DNA of 64,000 bases from Claveliimonas bilis. Its GTDB lineage: Bacteria > Bacillota > Clostridia > Lachnospirales > Lachnospiraceae. The notes below the pieces were generated by a model that ran no database searches, was not told the origin of the DNA, and saw only the letters and a list, made by a program, of their open reading frames with translations. The translations under genes and the position numbers were made by a program. How positions within the stretch are numbered: position 1 is the stretch's first letter; each line of letters starts with the position of its first letter. This document shows, piece by piece, positions 8,992 to 18,487 of the stretch. Where the stretch lies: contig NZ_AP024845.1 in the NCBI RefSeq assembly GCF_020892095.1, positions 62,001-126,000 of the forward strand, read 5' to 3'.

Positions 8992-9864
8992 TTATCCAAC
9001 CTTTTTCCCGTAAAAGATCAGACCCACTACTCCCGGTCCTGCATGAGTCCCTATACTTGGGCTTACGTCATTGATCACTACTTTTTCAAAGCCCATTTCT
9101 CTGACATAATGCGCCACTTCCTCTGCCTCTTTCAGGCAGTCTCCATGAACAATGGCTACCATTCTGTCTTTTCCGAACTTTTCAGTATCCAGGCTCTGCT
9201 CCATCCGCTGCACTAAAGTCTTCAAAGCCTTTTTCCGTCCTCTTACTGTCCCGTCTGACTTCAGTTCTCCTTCGGCGGTGACAGTAAGCAAAGGTTTAAT
9301 ATTGATCACACTTCCTACAACTGCCGTCGTTTTAGATACTCTGCCCCCTCTTTGCAGATGATGAAGATCATCCACAGTAAAAATCACATTGATACACTCT
9401 CTTTCTTCCCGGAGAACCGCGTCCAGTTCATCAAGTGTCTTTCCTTCCTTCTTAAGCTGTACTGCTCTGAACACAGATACTCCCTCTCCAAGAGAGGCAT
9501 TCAGAGAATCAAATACAAGGATCCTTCTTCCGGGATATTTCTCCATAAGATCTCTTGCGGCTATCTGTACATTTCCGCAGCTTCCGCTTAGTGCACTGGA
9601 AAAAGCAATGTGATAAATATCCTTTCCTTCTTTCAGGATTGCTTCAAACGTTTCACGGATTACCTCCGGATTATTTGCCATAGATTTAGGAAGCTCACCC
9701 TTACGCATTGTCTCATAAAATTCTTTCGGCTCCATCTTAAGCTCATCACCATACACTGTATCGCCGAACATATAATACTGCGGTATAACAGGAATCTGAT
9801 TTTCTTTCAGAAACTCTTCCGGCACATCAGAGTTAGAATCTGTTGTAATTACATAATCTGCCAT
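8992..9864 (-). CDS. DegV family fatty-acid-binding protein
   Basis: DegV/FakB-type protein (290 residues) that binds a fatty acid; FakB members hand it to the FakA kinase for phospholipid synthesis. Motifs: MADYVITTDSNSDVP at the N-terminus, FSSALSGSCGN near 100, and SIGTHAGPGVVGLIFYGKK at the C-terminus. The start at 9864 has GAGGAGG upstream; an earlier in-frame ATG at 9900 overlaps a TATAAT (9899-9904) and so is probably untranslated. No fakA is present in the window. Confidence 0.9.
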   Translation of the reverse strand: MADYVITTDSNSDVPEEFLKENQIPVIPQYYMFGDTVYGDELKMEPKEFYETMRKGELPKSMANNPEVIRETFEAILKEGKDIYHIAFSSALSGSCGNVQIAARDLMEKYPGRRILVFDSLNASLGEGVSVFRAVQLKKEGKTLDELDAVLREERECINVIFTVDDLHHLQRGGRVSKTTAVVGSVINIKPLLTVTAEGELKSDGTVRGRKKALKTLVQRMEQSLDTEKFGKDRMVAIVHGDCLKEAEEVAHYVREMGFEKVVINDVSPSIGTHAGPGVVGLIFYGKKVG

Positions 9865-9982
9865 TTGATATTCCTCCTCATGCTTATACATCTCATCCAT
9901 TATATCTCATTCCGTACAAATTTACCAGACAGCAGATTTTCTTCTTTGCATTTTCCCCTATTAGTGATAAAGTAATAAGGTA

Positions 9983-10015
9983 GTTTCTATCTTCATTTTC
10001 TTTACTAATAGAAAC
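9983..10015 (+). promoter_or_regulatory. Inverted repeat upstream of the NCS2 permease
   Basis: GTTTCTAT (9983-9990) and ATAGAAAC (10008-10015) form perfect 8-bp arms 17 nt apart, 35 bp before the permease start. It could be an operator or an RNA hairpin. I looked for the purine riboswitch core and did not find it. Confidence 0.4.
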
Positions 10016-10050
10016 AAAAGGTAAATCTATATTTTACTCAGGAGGAAATT

Positions 10051-11400
10051 ATGTCAAATTCAAACTCATCTGTCACACAAAAACATGCATCCGTTTTTGA
10101 GCTGAACGGCATCCCCTCTTTCGGGCAGGCACTGCCTCTGGCTCTTCAGCATGTAGTTGCCATGATCGTGGGGTGTGTCACTCCGTCTATTATCGTTGCC
10201 GGAGTCGCCGGCATCAATGCCGGTGACAGGGTCATCCTTATTCAGGCTGCTCTGTTTTGTTCCGCTATCAGCACATTGCTTCAGCTCTTCCCCTTTATCA
10301 AATTCAGGAATTTTCAGCTGGGCAGCGCCCTCCCGGTCATTCTGGGAATCAGCTTCGCCTATGTACCGAGCATGCAGGCGATTGCCGGAACTTACGATAT
10401 TGCCACCATCCTTGGAGCACAGGTTGTGGGCGGCGTCATTGCCATCATAGTAGGCTTCTGCATCAAGAAGATCCGAGTCCTTTTCCCGCCCCTTGTAACC
10501 GGAACTGTTGTTTTCACCATCGGACTTTCTCTGTATCCCACTGCTGTCAACTACATGGCAGGAGGAACTTCCAGTGATCATTATGGTTCCTGGCAGAACT
10601 GGCTGGTAGCCTTCTTTACCCTTGCAGTTGTGACAGGTCTGAATCATTTTGCAAAAGGATTCCTGAAGTTAGCTTCCATTCTGATCGGTATCATTGCGGG
10701 ATATCTTCTCGCTATCCCCTTCGGGCTGGTGGATCTGTCAGGGGTTCAGTCGGCGGGGCTTTTCCAGCTTCCCCAGCCTTTGCATTTTTCTATAAGCTTT
10801 GAACCCTCCGCCTGTGTGGCCATCGGACTTTTGTTTGCCATTAATTCTATCCAGGCCATCGGAGACTTCTCTGCAACCACTTCCGGAAGTATGAACCGTA
10901 TGCCGGAAGATAAAGAACTCCAGGGCGGTATCATCATGTACGGAATCAGCAATATCCTCTGTGCCTTTTTCGGCGGACTTCCGACTGCAACTTACAGTCA
11001 GAATGTCGGTATCGTTACCACTACAAAGGTAATTAACCGGTGCGTGCTGGGACTTGCTGCTATTATCCTGATGATCGCCGGTTTTGTGCCGAAATTCTCC
11101 GGTCTTTTAACTACTATTCCTCAATGTGTGCTGGGCGGCGCCACCATTTCTGTCTTTGCCTCCATCGCCATGACAGGGATCAAGCTGATCTTCCAGCAGG
11201 AAATGAACTTCCGCAATACTTCGATCGTAGGACTTTCTGTTGCCCTTGGTATGGGCATTACCCAGGCTTCCGCTTCTCTGGCCTCTTTCCCGGAATGGGT
11301 GACAACGGTATTCGGAAGCTCACCGGTAGTTGTTGCTACACTGATGGCTATTATCCTGAATGTCATCCTGCCAAAAGAAGCAGAAAAACCTCAAAGCTAA
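10051..11400 (+). CDS. NCS2-family uracil/xanthine permease
   Basis: 449-residue proton or sodium symporter of the nucleobase/ascorbate (NCS2) family, about 14 membrane segments. Family marks: ALQHVVAM near residue 31, and GGLPTATYSQNVGIVTTTK near 310-330, a form closer to xanthine/urate carriers (PbuX-like) than to UraA. GGAGG lies 8 bp before the ATG. It is a single-gene unit closed by a strong terminator. Xanthine or urate is the likeliest substrate, but uracil is not excluded. Confidence 0.88.
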   Translation: MSNSNSSVTQKHASVFELNGIPSFGQALPLALQHVVAMIVGCVTPSIIVAGVAGINAGDRVILIQAALFCSAISTLLQLFPFIKFRNFQLGSALPVILGISFAYVPSMQAIAGTYDIATILGAQVVGGVIAIIVGFCIKKIRVLFPPLVTGTVVFTIGLSLYPTAVNYMAGGTSSDHYGSWQNWLVAFFTLAVVTGLNHFAKGFLKLASILIGIIAGYLLAIPFGLVDLSGVQSAGLFQLPQPLHFSISFEPSACVAIGLLFAINSIQAIGDFSATTSGSMNRMPEDKELQGGIIMYGISNILCAFFGGLPTATYSQNVGIVTTTKVINRCVLGLAAIILMIAGFVPKFSGLLTTIPQCVLGGATISVFASIAMTGIKLIFQQEMNFRNTSIVGLSVALGMGITQASASLASFPEWVTTVFGSSPVVVATLMAIILNVILPKEAEKPQS

Positions 11401-11425
11401 CTATTTGCAAAGCAAAGATAATGAT

Positions 11426-11473
11426 AACAAAAAGTCAGGCACAAAGACTCCTCTTTGTGCCTGACTTTTTGTT
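11426..11473. terminator. Bidirectional terminator between the permease and rarA
   Basis: Perfect 22-bp stem with a CTCC loop; the arm begins AACAAAAAGTCAGGC and the stem is flanked by A and T tracts, so it can stop transcription from both convergent genes. Confidence 0.95.
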
Positions 11474-11474
11474 A

Positions 11475-12806
11475 CTATTCTGTTTGATCGCTGCCCATTT
11501 TCCACAGCCTTATTGCTTCCAGCCGATCTCTTACTGCTTTTTCTTCCCCCTGATCTCCGGGATGGTAATACGTTCTGTCCGCCATGGAATCCGGCATGCA
11601 CTGCATATGAGTCAGCTTTTCTTCTGTGTCGTGGGCATACTCATATCCTTTCCCGTAATTCAGTTCTTTCATAAGAGAGGTTGGCGCATTGCGAAGGACG
11701 AGCGGAACCGGTTCTGCCCGCCTCTCTTTCACATCCCTCTTGCATTCCTCACATGCCGTATAGAGAGTATTGGACTTAGGCGCCATGGCAAGATAGACGA
11801 CTGCATGTGTCAAATGGACATCGCATTCCGGCATTCCAAGAAAATGACAGGCCTGATACGCTGCTACTGCCACCTGAAGAGCCCTGCTGTCCGCCATTCC
11901 TACATCCTCACTGGCAAATCGGATCAGCCTCCTTGCAATATATAAGGGGTCTTCCCCTCCTTCCAACATCCGGCACATCCAGTAAATGGCCGCATCCGGA
12001 TCACTGTTCCGCATGGATTTATGAAGGGCGGAAATCAGATTATAATGTTCCTCCCCTGTCTTGTCATAGAGAAGAGATTTTCTGCTGATACACTGTTCCA
12101 TTCCCTCCTTCGTGACATGAATAGTGCCATCCGCTAAAATCTCGCCATTTAAAACCACCATTTCCAGCGTGTTCAATGCTGTCCTGGCATCCCCATTTGC
12201 AAACGAGGCAATAGCCAAAAGCTGGGGTTCTTCTATCTGTACTCTCTGCATACCAAATCCTTTGGGGCTTTCCAGTGCATGCTTTAACAATCTTAGGATA
12301 TCTTCTTCCCCCAGCGCCTTCAGAACAAAGACCCTGCACCTGGAAAGAAGCGCTGCATTTACCTCAAAAGAAGGATTCTCTGTAGTGGCGCCGATCAGAA
12401 TAATGCTTCCCTTTTCCACATAAGGCAGGAACGCATCCTGCTGTGCTTTGTTAAACCGATGGATCTCATCTACAAAAAGAAGAGTTTTTCTCCCCATTCT
12501 CCGGCTCATTTCCGCCGCTTCCATCACAGAGCGTATCTCTTTGATCCCGCTGGTGACAGCGCTGAAATTAATGAACTCTGCTTTTGTTCTCCCTGCAATA
12601 ATACTGGCAAGTGTCGTCTTGCCTACTCCGGGAGGACCCCAGAAGATCATGGAGGAAATCTGATCCCTTTCGATCAGCTGTCTTAATATCTTCCCTTTTC
12701 CCAAAAGATGCTCCTGGCCTGCAAATTCTTCCAAAGAGGAAGGACGAAGGCGTGTAGCCAGGGGCACCATCTCCTGACGCTCGTCAAACAAAGTCATCTG
12801 TTCCAT
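11475..12806 (-). CDS. rarA: Replication-associated recombination protein A (RarA/MgsA)
   Basis: AAA+ ATPase (443 residues) related to clamp-loader and RuvB-type proteins that acts at stalled replication forks. Visible: RPSSLEEFAGQEHLLG (about 20-37), Walker A GPPGVGKT (about 57-64), Walker B LFVDEIHRFNKAQQD (about 110-124), and the MgsA C-terminal region with DPDAAIYWMCRMLEGGEDP. Length is normal for the family. It lies 14 bp after the FMN reductase and may be co-transcribed with the polyamine operon. Confidence 0.95.
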   Translation of the reverse strand: MEQMTLFDERQEMVPLATRLRPSSLEEFAGQEHLLGKGKILRQLIERDQISSMIFWGPPGVGKTTLASIIAGRTKAEFINFSAVTSGIKEIRSVMEAAEMSRRMGRKTLLFVDEIHRFNKAQQDAFLPYVEKGSIILIGATTENPSFEVNAALLSRCRVFVLKALGEEDILRLLKHALESPKGFGMQRVQIEEPQLLAIASFANGDARTALNTLEMVVLNGEILADGTIHVTKEGMEQCISRKSLLYDKTGEEHYNLISALHKSMRNSDPDAAIYWMCRMLEGGEDPLYIARRLIRFASEDVGMADSRALQVAVAAYQACHFLGMPECDVHLTHAVVYLAMAPKSNTLYTACEECKRDVKERRAEPVPLVLRNAPTSLMKELNYGKGYEYAHDTEEKLTHMQCMPDSMADRTYYHPGDQGEEKAVRDRLEAIRLWKMGSDQTE

Positions 12807-12820
12807 GATTTACAATCCTT

Positions 12821-13438
12821 CTATCGTATAAAATTTGTAGACTGCTTCGGTTCTTTTTCCGGAAGTCCGTATTTCTCTTTTCCAAGAGCAATGCTCTTCA
12901 TGAGAAAAGACATATTTCTTGCCAGCGTACGCATTGTCTGCAGCCCTTCTTCATCCTGGGCAGCTTCGCCCGGCAGACGTCCGTGCACACTGTTCCAGTA
13001 CTGGCTGGAGGCCACCGGCATCCCACTGATCGTAAAATATTTATTCAGTTCGTCGAACGTTGCAGAAAGTCCGCCTCTTCTTGCCACTACAACACTTGCT
13101 CCTACTTTCATAGCCTTGTCAAAAGGCGTACTGTAAAACAGACGATCCAGAAAAGCGATCAACGTGGCGTTTGCGGAAGCATAATATACCGGACTTGCCA
13201 CAACCAGGCCGTCACACTGCCGGAACTTTTCAGCCGCCTCATTCACACTGTCATTAAACACGCATTTTCCATTCTTCATGCAGGAATGACAGGCGATACA
13301 TCCTCTGATATCCTGATTTCCCACATGGAGAACTTCTGTCTCAATTCCTTCCTGGGCAAAGATTTTCTCCATCTCCTGAAGTGCGATGCTTGTGTTTCCC
13401 TGTGCGTGAGGGCTTCCGTTGATCATTAATACTTTCAT
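12821..13438 (-). CDS. Flavodoxin-fold NAD(P)H:FMN reductase family protein
   Basis: 205-residue flavoprotein of the NADPH-dependent FMN reductase/iron-sulfur flavoprotein group. FMN phosphate loop: NGSPHAQGNT (about 7-16); cysteine cluster CIACHSCMKNGKC (about 48-60); VASPVYYASANATL near 84. Start ATG at 13438 fits an AGAGGAG site; the longer frame overlaps the end of potCD. Electron donor and acceptor are unknown. It follows potCD by 23 bp. Confidence 0.85.
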   Translation of the reverse strand: MKVLMINGSPHAQGNTSIALQEMEKIFAQEGIETEVLHVGNQDIRGCIACHSCMKNGKCVFNDSVNEAAEKFRQCDGLVVASPVYYASANATLIAFLDRLFYSTPFDKAMKVGASVVVARRGGLSATFDELNKYFTISGMPVASSQYWNSVHGRLPGEAAQDEEGLQTMRTLARNMSFLMKSIALGKEKYGLPEKEPKQSTNFIR

Positions 13439-13461
13439 ACTGCTTTTTGCTCCTCTCTTTC

Positions 13462-15354
13462 CTAACCTGCGTTGCTTGCTGCAATCTTTACACGGCTCCA
13501 CAGATCACTGATGATTTTCTTTGTATCTTCATTATACACGAAAACTTCATCATTTTCATTATCTGTCCGAGGAATGTAGGCATTGATTCCCTCATAGTCT
13601 CCGCCTTCTCCTGAAAGCACATCCATAACCTCCTGGTTAGCCGACGTATAGCCGACATAGCTGGAGTTGTCATATGCTCCGTCATAGTCGCTTGCATAAT
13701 TAATAAATGCATGGGCGAGTTCCGGGTTTTTGGCGTTCTTCGGAATAACCATCGCGTCTGACCACAGGTTCGTACCTGATTCCGGCATATAGTAACCCAT
13801 ATTTTCATTTTCTGCCATGACATAGGATGCGTCACCGGAATAAATGAGTCCCAACGCCTTTCTTCCCTGAGCCATATTGTCAATGATCTCGTCTGTCACA
13901 ATCTCCGTATCCATTGTCTCCACACACTGTACCAGCCAGTCATAGGCCTCCTGAAGCTCTGCCTCATTTTCTGTGTTCATGGAATATCCGAGAGCTTTCA
14001 GCGCCATCATAAAGGAGTCTCGTTCAGAATCATACAAATATACGTCTCCTTTGTATTTCTCATCCAGGAAAATATTAAATCCTTCCCGTTCCAGATCTTC
14101 CAGATCCACCTTTGTTTTATCATATACAATACCCACCGTTCCCCAGAAATAAGGTACGGAATAGTCGTTATCAGGATCATAAGGCAGACCCAGCACCGCA
14201 TCGGAAAGTTTGTCAAAGCAGTCCAGTTTGGATTTGTCCAGTTTCTGCAGATAGTCTTCCTCGATCAGCCTTTGTATCATGTAATCGCTTGGAACTAAAA
14301 TATCATAGGATTCCCCATTTGCCACCTTAATATACATCTGCTCGTTGGAATCAAAATTCTCCATAACGACGGTAGCCCCGGTCTCCTCTTCAAAATCACC
14401 GATAATATTTTCTCCTGTATATTCTCCCCAATTGTAGATATGAAGAGTCTGTCCCTCAAACGGTCTTGCGGTGCCTGTTCCCCGCATATTAACAGCAAAT
14501 ATTCCTATAATAAGCGCCATGCATACCAGCGCCGCCGGAAGGATCCTTCTTCTCTTGCCTATTACATCCTTGCTGCTTCGTTTTGCCGCAAGCAAAGGAG
14601 CAATATTGATAATAAGAAGGGCAATTGTAATGATCACAACTACGAGGGTGGACACTGCGTTAATACTTGGATTCACACGTTTACTCATAGTGTACACAAC
14701 AATACTTAAGTTCTTTACCCCTCTTCCGGTTACGAAATAGGAGATAATGAAATCATCCACTGACATGGTGAATGCGATCAGTGCTCCTGAAACAATACCC
14801 GGCGTAATCTGCGGAACAATAACTTTCGTCAGCGCCTTCCAGGGCGTTGCCCCAAGGTCCATAGCCGCATCCGCCAGATTGGGATCCAGGGAGCGGATCT
14901 TAGGCATAACAGACAGCATAACATAGGGAATACAGAACGCGATATGGGCAAGCAGCATAGTCATGTAGCCTTTTTCTATTTTAAAAGTAATAAATAAGAG
15001 CATAAATCCTATAGCAGTCACAATTTCCGGATTCATCATCGGCAGATTGTTGACCTGCTCCATCACATCCCGGACAATTTTCTTTGCCTTACTTAGCCCG
15101 ATCGCTGCAATCGTTCCTACTACCGTGGAAACAAAAGTTGCGATCAGCGCCACGCTGAAAGTAGTATAAAGCGCTGTCATCATATCCTGTGATTCCAGCA
15201 TATGTTTGTACCAGCGAAGAGAGAAGCCTGTAAAGCTTGTCAGTGACTTTCCATCATTAAAGGAAAAGATCACCATGTACACAATAGGCAGGTAAAAAAA
15301 GATGATCGTCAGGATCATGAGCACCTTGCCAAAAGGGCGTTTTCCTTTTTTCAT
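13462..15354 (-). CDS. Fused polyamine ABC permease and substrate-binding protein (PotC-PotD)
   Basis: 630 residues joining two normally separate parts of a spermidine/putrescine importer. Residues 1 to about 265 are a PotC-like permease (six helices, coupling loop DAAMDLGATPWKALTKVIVPQ). A seventh hydrophobic helix follows near 272-292. The rest is a PotD-like binding protein (LHIYNWGEYTGENII, then YDILVPSDYMI, PYFWGTVGIVYDKT). The extra helix would tether the binding domain outside the cell, replacing the usual lipoprotein anchor. It overlaps potB by 4 bp (ATGA). Polyamine as substrate is inferred from family resemblance. Confidence 0.9.
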   Translation of the reverse strand: MKKGKRPFGKVLMILTIIFFYLPIVYMVIFSFNDGKSLTSFTGFSLRWYKHMLESQDMMTALYTTFSVALIATFVSTVVGTIAAIGLSKAKKIVRDVMEQVNNLPMMNPEIVTAIGFMLLFITFKIEKGYMTMLLAHIAFCIPYVMLSVMPKIRSLDPNLADAAMDLGATPWKALTKVIVPQITPGIVSGALIAFTMSVDDFIISYFVTGRGVKNLSIVVYTMSKRVNPSINAVSTLVVVIITIALLIINIAPLLAAKRSSKDVIGKRRRILPAALVCMALIIGIFAVNMRGTGTARPFEGQTLHIYNWGEYTGENIIGDFEEETGATVVMENFDSNEQMYIKVANGESYDILVPSDYMIQRLIEEDYLQKLDKSKLDCFDKLSDAVLGLPYDPDNDYSVPYFWGTVGIVYDKTKVDLEDLEREGFNIFLDEKYKGDVYLYDSERDSFMMALKALGYSMNTENEAELQEAYDWLVQCVETMDTEIVTDEIIDNMAQGRKALGLIYSGDASYVMAENENMGYYMPESGTNLWSDAMVIPKNAKNPELAHAFINYASDYDGAYDNSSYVGYTSANQEVMDVLSGEGGDYEGINAYIPRTDNENDEVFVYNEDTKKIISDLWSRVKIAASNAG

Positions 15355-16193
15355 ACTCTCTCCCCCTTTCCTCCCTGGTTATGGATCTCTATTTTGCGCA
15401 CTACCATCATCAGCAGCATCATAATAACTGCCATGATCATAGAAATGGCGCTTCCGAAATTCCATTCACCTACAGTGATAAACTGGTTTTCAATCATATT
15501 TCCGATCAGGAAATACTGCCCTCCTCCCAAAAGTTTCGGGATAAAGAATGAGCTGACTGCCGGAAGAAATACGAGGGTAATCCCGTTGATCACTCCCGGA
15601 AGGGACAACGGCAGCGTTACCCGCCCGAATGTCTGGACAGGGCCGGCTCCCAGATCTGCACTGGCTTCCAGAAGAGAGTGATCCATCTTGCTTAAAGAGG
15701 TCTGGATCTGCAGAACCATAAAGGGCAGAAAGTTATAGACCATACCAAGAAGGACAGATCCTTCCGTATATAAAAGCTCAGTATTGCCAAGACCGAACAG
15801 GCCAAGGAATCTCTGTACAAGACCCCCTTCACTCAAAAGTCCGATCCATGCATAGGTACGGACAAGCATGTTGATCCACATGGGGATCGTCACGCACAGA
15901 ATCAGGATATTCTGCACCTTTTCCCGGCTTCTGGCAATAAAATATGCCACAGGATAGCCCAGGATCAGACAGATAACTGTTGTTTTCAACGCAATAAAGA
16001 TTGAACGCCACAGGATCAGCAGGAAATCCTTATCTGTAAAAAATTTGATATAGTGATCCAGTGTAAAGGAAAAGGATATAATGCTGTTTCCCTGCTCCAT
16101 AAAGGAATACACGGCGATCAATGCCATGGGAAGCACCAGCATAAGCGCCGCCCATATAATATATGGCACTGCCAACTGTGAAAATCTTTTCAT
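15351..16193 (-). CDS. potB: Polyamine ABC transporter permease (PotB)
   Basis: 280-residue membrane subunit with six hydrophobic helices and the permease coupling motif EASADLGAGPVQTFGRVTLP. N-terminal PYIIWAALMLVLPMALIAVYSF is typical of PotB. The start codon follows the potA stop codon with no gap and it overlaps potCD by 4 bp, so the three are translationally coupled. Confidence 0.92.
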   Translation of the reverse strand: MKRFSQLAVPYIIWAALMLVLPMALIAVYSFMEQGNSIISFSFTLDHYIKFFTDKDFLLILWRSIFIALKTTVICLILGYPVAYFIARSREKVQNILILCVTIPMWINMLVRTYAWIGLLSEGGLVQRFLGLFGLGNTELLYTEGSVLLGMVYNFLPFMVLQIQTSLSKMDHSLLEASADLGAGPVQTFGRVTLPLSLPGVINGITLVFLPAVSSFFIPKLLGGGQYFLIGNMIENQFITVGEWNFGSAISMIMAVIMMLLMMVVRKIEIHNQGGKGERV

Positions 16194-17771
16194 TTAGTAT
16201 ACCCCCCTGGACATAACATGAATATCTTCCGGGAAAAAGGTAAGACCTACCTCCTGTCCCTCTTCCGAGTAGTCAGTAGTATGGATCTTCAGTTCCCGTC
16301 CTGTTGTGGAGAATGTGATCTGGTATACCCCTTCTTTTACATCCTCCGGTTCAAAATCATAGTCAACGCTGATGTCAACGCTCTGGTCCTCATCACTCAA
16401 TTTCCATCCCTGTGCCCCGGCCCATGTCTTAAGGTCTGTGTCAAGAGCCTGGGACTCTGTGATCTCATCCACTGTCTTGAAGAAGTTAAATGCCATGACC
16501 GCCTCATTTGCTTTTTCATTTTTTACGAAAGGCTGGTCTACCACAAAGATGGTACGCTCAATACTGGTTCCGTTGGAAGTTGTAAAGGTAACGGGGTACT
16601 GTCCCTCCTCCCGTGAAAGCTCATATTCTACTTTTGCAATAGAAATAAACTCATCACTTTCCGGATCCCACGCCTGTGCGTTGGAAAGGGCAATGATCTC
16701 CTTGTCGTCCAGATCTTCCACATCATCAATATCCACATAGAAATTGTTGGCGCTGATCTTTTCCTTTCCGTCCTCACTTGTCACATCCTGATTGCGGATC
16801 ACACGCATGTTGACTGTCACACTGGTACCAGGCACAGTTTCCACCATAATTTCATAGTGAACTCCCTTGAACAGGACGCTCAATACTTCTCCTGTCATTT
16901 TGCCCTTTTCAACATCCACAATATCAATATCTTCCGGACGGATCACCACATCCACCGGTTCGTTTTCCTTAAATCCGAAATCTACGCAGTCGAAGGTAAT
17001 ATCGTCAAAGCGCACCTTATAATCCTCAAGCATCACAGCCGGAATGATGTTGCTCTCTCCGATGAAATTTGCCACGAACCGGTTGGCCGGCTCATTATAG
17101 ATATCCTGCGGCGTTCCCACCTGCTGGATCTCTCCGTTTTTCATAACCACGATCTTGTCAGACATGGTAAGCGCCTCCTCCTGATCGTGGGTAACAAAGA
17201 TAAAGGTAATCCCGACTTCCTGCTGGATCCTCTTCAGTTCGTACTGCATCTCTTTTCGAAGCTTCAGATCCAGCGCTGCAAGAGGCTCATCCAGAAGGAG
17301 TACTTTCGGCTCATTTACCAGCGCTCTTGCTATGGCAACTCTCTGCTGCTGTCCTCCGGAGAGCAGCATGGTGTTTTTATCTTCAAATCCTTCCAGACCG
17401 ATCAGTTTTAACATTTTCATGACTTTCTGCTCAATGACATCCTTGCTCATTTTCTTGATCTTCAGTCCGAACGCAATATTTTCATATACACTTAAATGGG
17501 GAAAAAGCGCATATTTCTGAAACACTGTATTCAATTCTCTCTCATAGGGAGGCTTTTTACTGATCTCCTCTCCATCAAAAATGACCTTTCCCTCGTCAGC
17601 GTCCAGAAACCCTCCCAAAATGCGCAGAAGTGTCGTCTTCCCGCAGCCGCTTGGACCAAGCAGCGTTACAAATTCATTCTCATAAATGTCCAGATTGATC
17701 CCCTTCAAAACAATCTGTCCGTCAAAGTTTTTTACAATATCCCGAAACTCTATCAGCTTCTTCTCTTCCAT
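16194..17771 (-). CDS. potA: Polyamine ABC transporter ATPase (PotA) with a large insertion in its C-terminal domain
   Basis: ATPase subunit of the importer. Walker A GPSGCGKT (39-46), signature LSGGQQQR (137-144), Walker [12 protein letters not shown] (158-168), HDQEEA (195-200). At 525 residues it is about 150 longer than usual. The regulatory TOBE region begins normally ([10 protein letters not shown] 277-286, GVHYEIMV 303-310) and finishes normally ([19 protein letters not shown] 492-510, PEDIHVM), but roughly residues 313-489 are inserted between those strands. The insert is acidic and ends with two beta-rich repeats ([11 protein letters not shown] and [12 protein letters not shown]). 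The start at 17771 is set by GGAGGAGAGG; it is 14 bp after the regulator gene. Confidence 0.92.
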   Translation of the reverse strand: MEEKKLIEFRDIVKNFDGQIVLKGINLDIYENEFVTLLGPSGCGKTTLLRILGGFLDADEGKVIFDGEEISKKPPYERELNTVFQKYALFPHLSVYENIAFGLKIKKMSKDVIEQKVMKMLKLIGLEGFEDKNTMLLSGGQQQRVAIARALVNEPKVLLLDEPLAALDLKLRKEMQYELKRIQQEVGITFIFVTHDQEEALTMSDKIVVMKNGEIQQVGTPQDIYNEPANRFVANFIGESNIIPAVMLEDYKVRFDDITFDCVDFGFKENEPVDVVIRPEDIDIVDVEKGKMTGEVLSVLFKGVHYEIMVETVPGTSVTVNMRVIRNQDVTSEDGKEKISANNFYVDIDDVEDLDDKEIIALSNAQAWDPESDEFISIAKVEYELSREEGQYPVTFTTSNGTSIERTIFVVDQPFVKNEKANEAVMAFNFFKTVDEITESQALDTDLKTWAGAQGWKLSDEDQSVDISVDYDFEPEDVKEGVYQITFSTTGRELKIHTTDYSEEGQEVGLTFFPEDIHVMSRGVY

Positions 17772-17785
17772 CTTTCCTCTCCTCC

Positions 17786-18319
17786 TTAAAACATTGGCGG
17801 TGTTGTGATCCAAAGGATCTTGGCGTCACTGTTTCCGTGATTATACAGGTAATGGCTTTTGGATCCGTCCATATAAAATGTTTCCTTTGCCTTCACTTTG
17901 TACTTTTTACTGCCCTGTACGATCGTCACATTCCCCTTTAATACATAGCCAAATTCCTGTCCCTGATAAGCTGACATGATCTGGCTCTTTTTTCTGGGAT
18001 GCAGTGTCAGGATGATCGGTTCCATCTGATTTTTCTGTGCATTGGGAACAATCCATTCAATGGTGCAGTCCTCCTGTTCATCCACAAAAAAATCCTGGGT
18101 CTGAAATACAATCTTCTTTTCTTCCTCCTCATGAAAGAAGTCGGACAGATTGCTTCCAAGAGCCTCCAGGATATCCTCCAGTGTCGCTATGCTCGGTGTA
18201 GTGAGATTTCTCTCCACCTGCGACAAAAAGCCCTTGGTCAGTTCACTTCTGGATGCAAGATCGCCTAATGTCAGATCGTTCTGCAGGCGAAGCTCCTTTA
18301 TTTTCTTTCCGATATCCAC
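17786..18319 (-). CDS. XRE-cupin transcriptional regulator of the polyamine operon
   Basis: 177 residues: helix-turn-helix at 1-65 ([19 protein letters not shown], then [12 protein letters not shown]) and a cupin domain at about 105-175 ([35 protein letters not shown]). This is the PuuR/SutR-like design, where the cupin probably senses a small ligand. GTG start with AGGAGGC upstream. Being first in the pot operon it most likely controls polyamine uptake and itself. Confidence 0.9.
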   Translation of the reverse strand: MDIGKKIKELRLQNDLTLGDLASRSELTKGFLSQVERNLTTPSIATLEDILEALGSNLSDFFHEEEEKKIVFQTQDFFVDEQEDCTIEWIVPNAQKNQMEPIILTLHPRKKSQIMSAYQGQEFGYVLKGNVTIVQGSKKYKVKAKETFYMDGSKSHYLYNHGNSDAKILWITTPPMF

Positions 18320-18378
18320 GTTGACGCCTCCTGTTTTCTAATACTATACTTTTGGTTAAAAATTACCGAACAAATCCT

Positions 18379-18406
18379 ATTATACATAGTTGCATATAAA
18401 TTGCAA
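18379..18406 (-). promoter_or_regulatory. pot operon promoter with overlapping inverted repeat
   Basis: Minus-strand TTGCAA (18401-18406) and TATAAT (18379-18384), spacer 16. An inverted repeat TTGCA-N7-TGCAA (18390-18406) covers the -35 box and the upstream spacer, a good place for an autorepressor such as the XRE-cupin protein. Confidence 0.6.
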
Positions 18407-18423
18407 TCTTTTTTTCAAAAAAA

Positions 18424-18461
18424 ATCCTGCATTCCAGGTTCAAGCCCTGGAAATGCAGGAT
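18424..18461 (-). terminator. Terminator of the S9 peptidase operon
   Basis: Minus-strand stem ATCCTGCATTTCCAGG / CCTGGAATGCAGGAT followed by a run of eight T. It closes the group that runs from gntR to the membrane protein. Confidence 0.9.
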
Positions 18462-18487
18462 CTGCTTTTACTTTTTCTTTCTTTATA

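Noticed and set aside
9610-10050. Purine riboswitch upstream of the NCS2 permease
   Set aside because: The conserved core and three-way junction sequences are not present; only a simple inverted repeat is seen.
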